NCBI RefSeq assembly: GCF_028288205.1 | Contig: NZ_JAQBOD010000006.1 | Location: forward strand, 1 to 64,000 | Direction of reading: 5' to 3' | Length of the DNA: 64,000 nucleotides | Source of the DNA: Mucilaginibacter sp. | GTDB taxonomy: Bacteria; Bacteroidota; Bacteroidia; Sphingobacteriales; Sphingobacteriaceae | Shown here: piece after piece, positions 1 to 7,099 of the stretch | Layout: each line of letters starts with the position of its first letter | How positions within the stretch are numbered: the first letter of the stretch is position 1 | Notes under the pieces: generated by a model | The model's input: only the letters and a program-made list of their open reading frames with translations | Database searches by the model: none | What the model was told of the DNA's origin: nothing | Made by a program: the position numbers and the translations under genes

Positions 1-68
1 TTGTTAAAATATAATGGCAAAATACCCTGCTCAGGTATAAGCTTTAATATGGTTTCTTTCTTATCCAT
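1..68 (-). CDS. eda: KDPG/KHG aldolase-like protein, N-terminal fragment cut by the window edge
   Basis: An ATG at 68 reads leftwards off the window edge and gives 22 codons with no stop, starting MDKKETILKLIPEQGILPLY. A short Lys/Glu-rich helix followed by a strand with the G-(I/V)-LPL(Y/F) pattern is typical of the start of 2-dehydro-3-deoxy-phosphogluconate aldolases, which split KDPG into pyruvate and glyceraldehyde-3-phosphate. The call is supported by the neighbour: kdgK, whose product makes KDPG, is divergent from this start across about 216 bases. The active-site lysine lies outside the window, so the identity rests on a short stretch plus context. Confidence 0.55.
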   Translation of the reverse strand, partial: MDKKETILKLIPEQGILPLYFN

Positions 69-152
69 TTTAGTAAATTAATTGATGGGTAAATGTAGAA
101 AGAAATATTAAAATACGGGGAATTTGAGTCGCCAAATAGTTACAATTGTTAC

Positions 153-164
153 GCAAACGTTTTC
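153..164. promoter_or_regulatory. Possible LacI-family operator upstream of kdgK
   Basis: The sequence GCAAACGTTTTC is a palindrome of the form GnAAACGTTTnC centred on CG, the usual layout of LacI/GalR-family operators. It lies between the divergent KDPG-aldolase-like gene and kdgK, about 45 bases upstream of the proposed kdgK -7 element, so one regulator could serve both. No LacI gene is in the window. This is a pattern match only. Confidence 0.35.
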
Positions 165-184
165 CTTTATTTTTATGTAAAAGC

Positions 185-216
185 TTTCGTAATTACTTAG
201 GTTTAACGTACTTTTG
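185..216 (+). promoter_or_regulatory. Probable Bacteroidota-type promoter of kdgK
   Basis: TACTTTTG at 209-216 matches the Bacteroidota -7 element TAnnTTTG. A weak -33 element (TTTC at 185-188, consensus TTTG) lies 20 bases upstream. Transcription would start near 222, leaving a leader of about 60 bases rich in A and T without a Shine-Dalgarno sequence, as is usual in this phylum. Confidence 0.45.
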
Positions 217-284
217 GTGACTTCGATAAAACAATCATACAATATTTTATAAACTAATTTTTCAATTTAAATAGAACACTAACG

Positions 285-1310
285 ATGTCTAAAAAAGTCG
301 TAACACTGGGAGAAATAATGTTGAGATTATCAACTCCTGATTTCAAAAGATTTGTACAAAGCGATAGCTTTGATGTTACCTATGGTGGCGGTGAAGCAAA
401 CGTTGCAGCAGCGCTTTGCAACTACGGATTAAACGGAACCTTCGTATCAAAAGTACCTGCAAACCCAATTGGCCAGGCAGCTATAAACCACTTGCGCCGT
501 TATGGCGTTGATACACAATTTGTTGCACGTGGCGGCAAGCGTTTAGGTATTTACTTTTTGGAAACAGGCGCTTCTATGCGTGCATCACAAGTGGTTTATG
601 ACCGTGCGGATGCTTCCATATCAGAAGTTGATGCCAGCGAATTTGATTTCGACAAGATATTTGAAGGTGCCGATTGGTTTCACACTACCGGTATTACCCC
701 TGCCCTTAGCGACAAAGCTGCCGCGCTTACTTTAGCCGCTTTAAAAGCCGCGAAAGCAAAAGGTATTACCACCAGTATTGACCTTAACTACCGTAAAAAA
801 CTTTGGAGCAAAGAAAAAGCCCGCCAGGTAATGACCGAGCTTTGCCAATATGTTGATGTTTGTATTGGTAACGAAGAAGATGCTGATACTACTTTAGGCT
901 TTACCAGCGAAGGTACTGATGTAACCAAAGGCGAATTGAACCTTGACGGTTACAAAAGCGTTTTCAAACAAATGAAAGAGAAATTTGGGTTTAAATATAT
1001 TGCTTCAACCCTAAGAGAGAGCCATAGCGCATCTGATAACGGATGGAGCGCTTTGGTATATGATGGCACCGAGTTTTACCACACCAAACAATACGAAGTG
1101 CGTATAGTTGACCGTGTTGGTAGCGGCGATTCGTTTGCAAGTGGTTTTATTTATGGTTTAGTTACCGGTATGAAATTGAGCGACGCAGCAGAATTTGGCG
1201 TTGCTGCTTCTGCAATTAAACATACTATTCCGGGCGACTTGAACCACGCTACTTTAGGCGAAGTTCAGGAGCTGGTTAAAGGCGACGGTTCTGGCCGTGT
1301 ACAGAGATAG
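285..1310 (+). CDS. kdgK: 2-keto-3-deoxygluconate kinase (PfkB/ribokinase family)
   Basis: The 341-residue cytoplasmic protein should phosphorylate 2-keto-3-deoxygluconate to KDPG with ATP, the step shared by glucuronate and galacturonate catabolism. PfkB features are present in order: the sugar-binding GGGEANVA stretch at residues 34-41 and the ATP/anion-hole motif GSGDSF at 279-284, with D282 as the catalytic base. Length is normal for the family. The ATG at 285 follows an A/T-rich leader and a recognisable -7 element. It lies divergent to a KDPG-aldolase-like start, near a YhcH-family gene and uxaC, which fits a hexuronate regulon. Other PfkB sugar kinases, such as fructokinase, are possible on sequence alone, but the context favours KdgK. 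Confidence 0.9.
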   Translation: MSKKVVTLGEIMLRLSTPDFKRFVQSDSFDVTYGGGEANVAAALCNYGLNGTFVSKVPANPIGQAAINHLRRYGVDTQFVARGGKRLGIYFLETGASMRASQVVYDRADASISEVDASEFDFDKIFEGADWFHTTGITPALSDKAAALTLAALKAAKAKGITTSIDLNYRKKLWSKEKARQVMTELCQYVDVCIGNEEDADTTLGFTSEGTDVTKGELNLDGYKSVFKQMKEKFGFKYIASTLRESHSASDNGWSALVYDGTEFYHTKQYEVRIVDRVGSGDSFASGFIYGLVTGMKLSDAAEFGVAASAIKHTIPGDLNHATLGEVQELVKGDGSGRVQR

Positions 1311-1317
1311 TTTTTTA

Positions 1318-1385
1318 GTCAATAGTCCATGGCCGATAGACCATAGTAAATAATCGCTATGGACTATGGACCATCGACTATGGAC
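1318..1385. repeat. Imperfect 29-bp inverted repeat built from GTCCATAG units
   Basis: Arms at 1318-1346 and 1357-1385 match as reverse complements at 24 of 29 positions, around a 10-base loop. The unit CTATGGAC/GTCCATAG recurs several times inside the arms, so the element looks built by local duplication. It fills the gap between kdgK and the YhcH-family gene and ends 16 bases before that gene's start. In RNA it would form a long hairpin just upstream of the start codon. Confidence 0.7.
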
Positions 1386-1401
1386 ATTATTTATAATAAT
1401 C

Positions 1402-1851
1402 ATGATAATAGATACCCTGGCAAGTGCCGAAAAATATTACGGCCTGCATAAAAATTTCAAGGTTGCTTTTGAATACCTGGCTTCGCATGACCTCGCGGCT
1501 TTAGAAGTTGGTAAATTCGAGATAGCTGATGGCGTTAAAGCCATCGTATCAGACAATGAAGGCAAAACTGCTGAAGTTGCTGCCGAAAAGTTTGAGTGCC
1601 ATAATAAGAATATCGATATACAGGTTTGCATCCGTGGCAACGAAACAATTGGCTGGAAACCCCGCATAGATTGTACTAACCCTAAAGGCGAATACAATGA
1701 CGAAAAAGATGTACTATTTTATGCTGATGCACCCGATATGCACTTCGCGTTAAAAGGCGGCCAGTTTGTTATTTTCTTTCCCGAAGATGTACACGCCCCA
1801 ATGATCGGCGAAGGCCTGATCAAGAAATTGGTGGTGAAGGTGAAGATATAG
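1402..1851 (+). CDS. YhcH/YjgK/YiaL family protein (DUF386, cupin-like beta-sandwich)
   Basis: I chose the ATG at 1402, which gives 149 residues starting MIIDTL as in the family. The in-frame ATG at 1366 lies inside an inverted repeat and would add 12 atypical hydrophobic residues. Family landmarks are the CHNKNIDIQ segment (canonically EAHRxYIDIQ) and the C-terminal FPEDVHAP metal-site segment. The family includes YiaL, YhcH and EbgC, linked to sugar-acid, sialate and galactoside operons; the exact reaction is unsettled and is often thought to be sugar epimerisation or lactone/anomer handling. Position after kdgK suggests a housekeeping step on a uronate or keto-uronate. It shares the strand with kdgK and is followed by a strong terminator. 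Confidence 0.85.
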   Translation: MIIDTLASAEKYYGLHKNFKVAFEYLASHDLAALEVGKFEIADGVKAIVSDNEGKTAEVAAEKFECHNKNIDIQVCIRGNETIGWKPRIDCTNPKGEYNDEKDVLFYADAPDMHFALKGGQFVIFFPEDVHAPMIGEGLIKKLVVKVKI

Positions 1852-1876
1852 TCAAACACTACGCAAAACAAAAAAA

Positions 1877-1907
1877 GGGCGCTGATCAATGGTCGGCGCC
1901 CTTTTTT
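1877..1907 (+). terminator. Rho-independent terminator after the YhcH-family gene
   Basis: The stem GGGCGC (1877-1882) pairs with GCGCCC (1896-1901), is flanked by six A on the left and followed by six T (1902-1907). The A and T runs also pair, so it could work in both directions. It starts 25 bases after the stop codon at 1851. Confidence 0.85.
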
Positions 1908-1935
1908 ATAAAGTGTCATTACGTAATGGCGGGCT

Positions 1936-1955
1936 ATCCCGGTAGCTATTGGGAT
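1936..1955. repeat. 20-bp palindrome of the ATCCC-TAGCTA-GGGAT type
   Basis: ATCCCGGTAGCTATTGGGAT is self-complementary if two G-U pairs are allowed. It looks like a slightly decayed copy of a palindromic intergenic element of the kind scattered through Sphingobacteriaceae genomes (recollection, not searched). A perfect 12-bp palindrome CATTACGTAATG (1917-1928) lies just upstream. Confidence 0.4.
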
Positions 1956-1966
1956 GTCAAGTGATT

Positions 1967-2174
1967 TTGTTTCATCTTGTTACATCACCTCAAAATCAGT
2001 CAATATACAATTATTTGATTATCAAATTAATACATTAAAATCAGCTATAAAAATACAGACGAATAAGTTGTTACATTTTGTTACATCACTTTTTAGTAGT
2101 TTGTTTATTATCAATAGGTTAAGTCGAAATCTTGTTTCACTTGTTACATTTTGTTTCACATTCGCGTGTAACAA
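1967..2174. repeat. Cluster of eight TTGTTWCAY boxes in an otherwise empty intergenic region
   Basis: The 349-base gap between the YhcH gene and uxaC has no credible gene. It contains TTGTT(A/T)CA(T/C) at 1967, 1977, 2068, 2078, 2132, 2141 and 2151, and one inverted copy at 2166-2174. The copies are grouped as 10-, 10-, 9- and 10-base neighbours, about one helical turn apart. This could be an array of protein-binding sites or a decayed tandem repeat. Both flanking genes end here (convergent), which argues against a promoter function for them. Confidence 0.6.
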
Positions 2175-2200
2175 AACACAGGGATGACGGGATCAAAATG

Positions 2201-3607
2201 TTACTCATAAAACCCGAAATACTCCCTCGCGTTATTGTAGCATATATCCTGCACTATCTTGCCTGTCCACGCTAAATCATTTGGCAGTTCGCCATTTTCA
2301 ATATCGTTACCTAAAAGATTACACAATATCCGCCTGAAATACTCATGCCTCGGGAACGACATAAAGCTGCGCGAATCTGTAAGCATACCTACCAAACGGC
2401 TCAACAGCCCAATGTTTGACAAGGAATTTAATTGCGCGGTCATTCCATCCTTCTGATCCATAAACCACCACGCCGAACCAAATTGCATTTTACCCGCAAC
2501 TGAACCATCATTAAAGTTACCGGCCATTGCGGCAAACAGGTCATTATTAACCGGGTTATTATTATATAATATGGTTTTAGCCAGCTTATTTTCCTTATCC
2601 AATTTATCCAGGAACTTGGAAAGGCTTTTGCCTTGTGTAAAATCACCTATAGAATCCCACCCGGTATCAGGCCCCAAAGTTGCCAGCGCGCGTGTATTAT
2701 TATTACGTAAAGCGCCTAAATGGTATTGCTGTACCCAGCCTTTTTCATGATCCCATAAAGCAAACCGGAACAATAATGCTAATTTAAATTTCAAATTCTC
2801 ATCCTGCGTTATAGCTTGCTTGCTTCTAATTTTATTGAAGATGGATTTTATCTCCTCATCTGTATAGTCGGCGGCATAGATGTGATCCAATCCATGATCT
2901 GATACTTTACAGCCATTCGCAGCAAAATAGTCATGGCGGCTTTTTAACGCTGCTAAATAACCATCCAGATCGGTTATAGTAGTATTTTCTACTTTCTCTA
3001 ATCTATCAATGTAGGTATTCAGCACATCAATATTATCAGCATTCATCGCCTTATCCGGCCTGAATGATGGTAGTACCTTTGTACCAAAGCTATCGTGTTT
3101 TATTTTTTGGTGATGTGCTAAATTATCCAGCGGATCATCGGTAGTACCTATAACCTCTACCTTAAACTTTGTGATAAGGCTGCGTATGCTAAACTCCGGC
3201 GATTGCAGTTTTTCTGTACATTCATCGTATATTTTTTTCGCTGTCGCGGGAGATAATACCTCTTTTATTCCAAAATAGCGCTGCAGTTCTAAATGTGTCC
3301 AGTGATATAAGGGGTTACGCAGTGTATACGGAACGGTGGCTGCCCATTTCTCAAACTTTTCCCAATCGCTTTTATTACCGGTTACATAGGCTTCATTTAC
3401 GCCGTTGGCCCGCATGGCCCGCCATTTATAATGATCGCCGTTTAACCACATTTGGGTAATGTTTTTAAAATTCAGATCGGCGGCAATTTCATCAGGCGGC
3501 AAATGGCAGTGATAATCGATTATAGGCATCGATACGGCATAGTCATGATATAGCTTTTGCGCGGTTTTGGTTTCTAATAAAAAGTCGTCGTCAAGAAAAT
3601 TCTTCAT
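2201..3607 (-). CDS. uxaC: Glucuronate/uronate isomerase
   Basis: The 468-residue protein should convert D-glucuronate to D-fructuronate and D-galacturonate to D-tagaturonate, the first cytoplasmic step of hexuronate breakdown. It belongs to the amidohydrolase superfamily: the N-terminal segment DYHCHLPP at residues 31-38 carries the HxH metal ligands H33 and H35. Length is normal for UxaC. No signal peptide is present. It is the last gene of a minus-strand run including GH130, 75 bases downstream of the GH130 stop, and may be co-transcribed. With kdgK and the KDPG-aldolase-like gene it covers most of the route to pyruvate; the reductase and dehydratase steps (UxaB/UxuB, UxaA/UxuA) are not in the window. 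Confidence 0.93.
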   Translation of the reverse strand: MKNFLDDDFLLETKTAQKLYHDYAVSMPIIDYHCHLPPDEIAADLNFKNITQMWLNGDHYKWRAMRANGVNEAYVTGNKSDWEKFEKWAATVPYTLRNPLYHWTHLELQRYFGIKEVLSPATAKKIYDECTEKLQSPEFSIRSLITKFKVEVIGTTDDPLDNLAHHQKIKHDSFGTKVLPSFRPDKAMNADNIDVLNTYIDRLEKVENTTITDLDGYLAALKSRHDYFAANGCKVSDHGLDHIYAADYTDEEIKSIFNKIRSKQAITQDENLKFKLALLFRFALWDHEKGWVQQYHLGALRNNNTRALATLGPDTGWDSIGDFTQGKSLSKFLDKLDKENKLAKTILYNNNPVNNDLFAAMAGNFNDGSVAGKMQFGSAWWFMDQKDGMTAQLNSLSNIGLLSRLVGMLTDSRSFMSFPRHEYFRRILCNLLGNDIENGELPNDLAWTGKIVQDICYNNAREYFGFYE

Positions 3608-3682
3608 CGGTTCATATATAAATTGCAGACGACAATTATACTTTATATATAATAGTTTACCAAGTTTAAAGGCACCGAAATA

Positions 3683-4702
3683 CTATAACGTTTGCGATAA
3701 AGAATGCAGCAATAGCTCGGCAAGCAGGGCAGATAAACTTACCGACGCGCAAGCAATAATATCATCACCGGCACCATAATAAATGTACAGCTCATCATCA
3801 AACAAAGCGGTACCTGTGGGGAAGCAAACATTATCTACATCACCCGCTAATTCAAATTCCTGATCGGGTTTAAAAAGCGGATAAGGCAGCCTTGCTATTT
3901 CTTTTTGGGGATCATTCAGGTCAAACAAAGCTGCACATGCCGAATATTCATATCCTTTTGCAACACATTGTACGCCATGATAAATTATCAACCATCCGTG
4001 TGCTGTTTCAACCGGAGGGCACCCACCACCTACATATTGTATTTCATGATCATATTTAGGCGTAAGAAATATGTTATCCGCTAAATGCGTTAGATAATTT
4101 GTCCAAAACTCAGGGGTCAATTCGCCAAGGCTATTAACAGCGGTAATTTGTATATCCGGTTTTATACGATGCAGAAAAGTGAGTTTTCCGTTTATCCTGC
4201 GGGGAAAGAAAACCAGGTCTTTATCCATCACAATAGTGTCAGCGCCACTATAATCACTTCTGTATCGTTTGATTATATTAGAATTTCCTTTAATCAGCTC
4301 ATCAAATTCAGCATAGGTAATTTGCGGGACAATTATACCATGCTTATCAAAATGCTGCAGATCTGTTGAAGTAGCTACGGCTCCCAGCGCATCTTTACCA
4401 TCAAACGCTATGTATGACAGGTAATAGGTATCGCCTATTTTTGCTATCCTGGGGTCTTCCATCCCATGGTTTTCATAATCAAATTGGGGCAACAAAAAGG
4501 GAGTAACCATACGTTCGGCTAAGTTTACCGGCCCATCAAGTTTACAATGGCCAATAGTAGAGTAATTGCCCATACGAACTGCCCTATAAAAAAGATGAAC
4601 AATATCGCCCTCCTTAACAACAGCCGGATTTAAAACCCCATCATTTTCAAAATCAAGATCGGTGGTAGTAAGAATTATACCTTCTTTTTTAACCGTTATC
4701 AT
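3683..4702 (-). CDS. Glycoside hydrolase family 130 beta-mannoside phosphorylase-like protein
   Basis: The 339-residue, five-bladed-propeller type protein has no signal peptide, so it should act in the cytoplasm. GH130 phosphorylases split beta-mannosides with phosphate, releasing alpha-mannose-1-phosphate. The GMEDPR motif at residues 80-85 carries the proposed proton-donating D83. Arginines R40 and R43, R168/R169 and the YHG segment at 241-243 fit the phosphate-binding set of the phosphorylase (not hydrolase) subgroups. It follows a small membrane protein by 18 bases and shares a strand with a phosphomannomutase-like HAD protein, a plausible next step for mannose-1-phosphate. The subfamily and acceptor sugar cannot be read from sequence alone. 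Confidence 0.85.
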   Translation of the reverse strand: MITVKKEGIILTTTDLDFENDGVLNPAVVKEGDIVHLFYRAVRMGNYSTIGHCKLDGPVNLAERMVTPFLLPQFDYENHGMEDPRIAKIGDTYYLSYIAFDGKDALGAVATSTDLQHFDKHGIIVPQITYAEFDELIKGNSNIIKRYRSDYSGADTIVMDKDLVFFPRRINGKLTFLHRIKPDIQITAVNSLGELTPEFWTNYLTHLADNIFLTPKYDHEIQYVGGGCPPVETAHGWLIIYHGVQCVAKGYEYSACAALFDLNDPQKEIARLPYPLFKPDQEFELAGDVDNVCFPTGTALFDDELYIYYGAGDDIIACASVSLSALLAELLLHSLSQTL

Positions 4703-4720
4703 TTATATTGAAAGGCTGGC

Positions 4721-4936
4721 TTATATTGTTTTTTTTGAAGTGGCAACAATTACAATGCCACCAATCAATAATATGCCACCCAGGTAAGGCGGCCAGTTAA
4801 CGGTTTTCTGGCGGTCTGCTGATATTTGTATGGGGCCGGCATCAACTACTTTTTCCTTTTTGGTATAAGTAAACCCGGTCCATATTATCATTATGGCACC
4901 TACTACAATTAATACAATTCCAATTAGCTTGTTCAT
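4721..4936 (-). CDS. Small two-helix membrane protein of unknown function
   Basis: The protein has 71 residues. Two hydrophobic segments at about residues 4-24 and 51-67 frame a 25-residue polar loop with a KKEK cluster. It resembles small DUF3185-like inner-membrane proteins, but I cannot name it securely. It sits 18 bases upstream of the GH130 gene on the same strand. The 157-base gap on its upstream side holds an inverted repeat and could carry its own promoter. No function can be inferred beyond a membrane location. Confidence 0.7.
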   Translation of the reverse strand: MNKLIGIVLIVVGAIMIIWTGFTYTKKEKVVDAGPIQISADRQKTVNWPPYLGGILLIGGIVIVATSKKTI

Positions 4937-4996
4937 GATAATTTATTTGATATTAATAATACCAAATTGAGGTAAATTGTTTGATTGATATAGATG

Positions 4997-5034
4997 CACT
5001 GTCCCAGGGACACCTGAATACACCCGGGACAGTG
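4997..5034. repeat. Inverted repeat CACTGTCCC...GGGACAGTG with bulged GC-rich stem
   Basis: Arms CACTGTCCC (4997-5005) and GGGACAGTG (5026-5034) are perfect. The stem continues inward with GGG (5007-5009) and CCC (5023-5025) across a bulged A. A further GGGACAG follows at 5037-5043, so CTGTCCC occurs three times within about 50 bases. It is markedly more GC-rich than its surroundings. It lies between the HAD gene and the small membrane protein and lacks a T-run, so it is not a typical terminator. Confidence 0.6.
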
Positions 5035-5093
5035 TGGGACAGATACTTTTATGATTCTTTCTGTGTTTAAGAATACATGTACCTTTTAAAAGT

Positions 5094-5864
5094 TTAAAAA
5101 CCATTATCATACCTGCCTTTTTTATCTAAACAGGCTATAATACCTTCAATAACACGTTTGGTTTCGTTTGGGTCTTTTACAGAGATAGAAGTAATTCCCG
5201 TTTCTTTTGCAGGGTAATCATTACCCCCCGGAAATATGGCATCACCAATAAATATCATTTCCTTTTTTTTGATGTTTAATATATCTCTTAATTTTTTAAT
5301 TCCGTATGCTTTATCAATGCCGGGTTTTGTAATATCAACAGAAGTGGTACCACCTAAATTCACAGAAAATTGGGGAATAGTAATGCTTAGAGCCTTTTGT
5401 ATCTTTTTTCGTTTAGTAAAGCCCGGATCCCATTCTCTTTTTGCAGCCAAAGGCGCTTCCTGCCCTAATGCCGAATAGGTGATCTGGCTACCCCTATCCT
5501 CGATCTGCTCACCCCATGTTTTTTCAGGCTTAAAGCCTTGCTCTTCAACAGCGGCATTTAGTGAGCTGATGATCTTCTTTTTTTCATTGACAGTAAAATC
5601 TTCAGCGTATAATTTCTTCCAATCTCCATTATATTCATAAAACTTAGTACCACAGGTAGGCAGTATTGACAAGTTTTTAAGCTGCTTATCTTTTGCTAAA
5701 TAAGACAATACCTGCTTTTCAAACTGGGGCCAGTCGCCTCCTGATATGATAGCAACCCGGGTAACGTTTATTAAAGCGTTCAATATCTTTACCATTTCAT
5801 CATCAATTGCCGATTTGCTTTCGGCAAGCGTCCCATCCAGATCAAATACAATAAGTTTTTTCAT
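5094..5864 (-). CDS. HAD-IIB family hydrolase resembling phosphomannomutase
   Basis: The 256-residue cytoplasmic protein has HAD motif I at residues 8-12 (DLDGT; D8 nucleophile, D10 general acid/base), motif II in the SGGD segment at 41-44, and motif IV as GDAIFPGGND at 207-216. The GD...PGGND signature is that of the type IIB cap group containing eukaryotic-type phosphomannomutase and sucrose-/mannosyl-phosphate phosphatases. It starts 23 bases after the aldolase stop and is followed by the membrane protein and GH130. Because GH130 enzymes release mannose-1-phosphate, conversion to mannose-6-phosphate is an attractive role; simple phosphatase activity is the main alternative. Family call firm, substrate inferred. 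Confidence 0.8.
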   Translation of the reverse strand: MKKLIVFDLDGTLAESKSAIDDEMVKILNALINVTRVAIISGGDWPQFEKQVLSYLAKDKQLKNLSILPTCGTKFYEYNGDWKKLYAEDFTVNEKKKIISSLNAAVEEQGFKPEKTWGEQIEDRGSQITYSALGQEAPLAAKREWDPGFTKRKKIQKALSITIPQFSVNLGGTTSVDITKPGIDKAYGIKKLRDILNIKKKEMIFIGDAIFPGGNDYPAKETGITSISVKDPNETKRVIEGIIACLDKKGRYDNGF

Positions 5865-5887
5865 ATAATTAGTTCATCAGGGCGCAT

Positions 5888-6919
5888 TCATTTTCTTGCA
5901 GCGCTTTCTATATCAACGCTGTATTCTCCACGCCGTGCGGCATTATTCATGCTTGCCCTAAAGTAAAGCATTTGCTGTGCTGCTTTTACATTTTCGGGGT
6001 TACCTTTCCAAATTACTAAAGCGGGTTGTTGTATGGCCCTGGCGAAAGAGAAGGTAAGCGGCCATGGCAACTTACCAGCAAATTTAATATTCATAGCTTG
6101 TAAATGCGCGCTTGCATCCTCTGCAGACTGGCCCCCAGACAAAAATGCAACACCGGCTACTTCGGCAGGAACTGATTCTAACAGGCAATTAACCGTAGCG
6201 GTTGCAACTTCATCCACCCAGTTTTGTTTAGGACAGTCTTTTCCTGCTATAACCATATTTGGCTTTAATATCAATCCTTGCAGGTTTACCCTTTGTGTAT
6301 CCAGTTGTTCAAAAAGTTTCTTTATAGTTTTCGCGGTTACTTCATAGCACTGCTCAATTGTATGGTCGCCATCCATTAATACTTCAGGCTCAACAATAGG
6401 TACTAACCCTGCCTCCTGGCAAAGGGCCGCGTAACGGGCAAGCGCGTGTGTATTTGCTTCTATACAACCATTGGTAGGGATGCCTTCGCCTATAGTAATA
6501 ACCGCGCGCCATTTAGCAAAACGTGCGCCTAAGCTATAGTATTTATTTAACCGGTCGCGCAGGCCATCTAAACCCTCAGTAATTTTTTCACCCGGAAATC
6601 CGGCCAAATTCACTGTTCCTGCATCCACTTTAATTCCGGGGATAATACCCGCTTGTTTCAGTATATCAACAAACAAAACGCCGTCTGTTGTTGCCTGGTA
6701 GATAGTTTCGTCAAACAATATGGCGCCGCTAATACACTCGCCAAGGTTTGGTGTAGTAACTATTAACTCACGGTAAGCCCGGCGGTATTCTACCGTTTGC
6801 GGTATGCCAACCTCTGCAAAACGTTTATTGCAGGTTGGTAAGCTTTCGTCCATTGCCAACAGGCCTTTATCGCCTGCCATTAATGCCGATGCTATTTGTT
6901 TAAGGTCTTGAATATTCAT
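5888..6919 (-). CDS. Class I fructose-bisphosphate aldolase
   Basis: I place the start at the ATG at 6919 (343 residues, MNIQDLKQIASAL), matching the family N-terminus; the longer frame to 7021 adds 34 residues that look like untranslated leader. The enzyme cleaves fructose-1,6-bisphosphate to two triose phosphates through a lysine Schiff base. The Schiff-base K219 lies in LILKPNMV (216-223), and K136 in FAKWRAVI is the second conserved active-site lysine. This is the eukaryote-like class I form rather than the zinc class II form. It heads a minus-strand run with the HAD-IIB protein 23 bases downstream, linking mannose phosphate use to glycolysis. Confidence 0.93.
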   Translation of the reverse strand: MNIQDLKQIASALMAGDKGLLAMDESLPTCNKRFAEVGIPQTVEYRRAYRELIVTTPNLGECISGAILFDETIYQATTDGVLFVDILKQAGIIPGIKVDAGTVNLAGFPGEKITEGLDGLRDRLNKYYSLGARFAKWRAVITIGEGIPTNGCIEANTHALARYAALCQEAGLVPIVEPEVLMDGDHTIEQCYEVTAKTIKKLFEQLDTQRVNLQGLILKPNMVIAGKDCPKQNWVDEVATATVNCLLESVPAEVAGVAFLSGGQSAEDASAHLQAMNIKFAGKLPWPLTFSFARAIQQPALVIWKGNPENVKAAQQMLYFRASMNNAARRGEYSVDIESAARK

Positions 6920-7040
6920 TAAAACATCAACAACTATTAACGTTAATTGTGTTTGATTACTTTGCAATAAAAAAGGCGTTAACCAAGAGTTTTGACTATC
7001 GAAAAAATAACCGTAGCACACATACCTTTATAGCTAAATA

Positions 7041-7071
7041 AAAAAGGGGCCAACCATTTTTGGTCAGCCCC
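7041..7071 (-). terminator. Terminator after the cytochrome-fused dehydrogenase
   Basis: GGGGC (7046-7050) pairs with GCCCC (7067-7071), and inner bases ACCA/TGGT extend the stem. On the minus strand the hairpin is followed by a run of T (complement of the A run at 7041-7045 and beyond). It lies 29 bases past the dehydrogenase stop and ends transcription before the aldolase leader. Confidence 0.8.
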
Positions 7072-7099
7072 TTTTTCAGGATTTAATATATTTAAGAAT

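Noticed and set aside
1366..1401. Upstream ATG start for the YhcH-family gene
   Set aside because: It lies inside an inverted repeat and adds residues not found at the family N-terminus; ATG at 1402 fits better.
1954..2187. 77-codon open frame on the plus strand
   Set aside because: It overlaps the TTGTTWCAY repeat cluster, its composition follows A/T content, and it shows no domain or signal.
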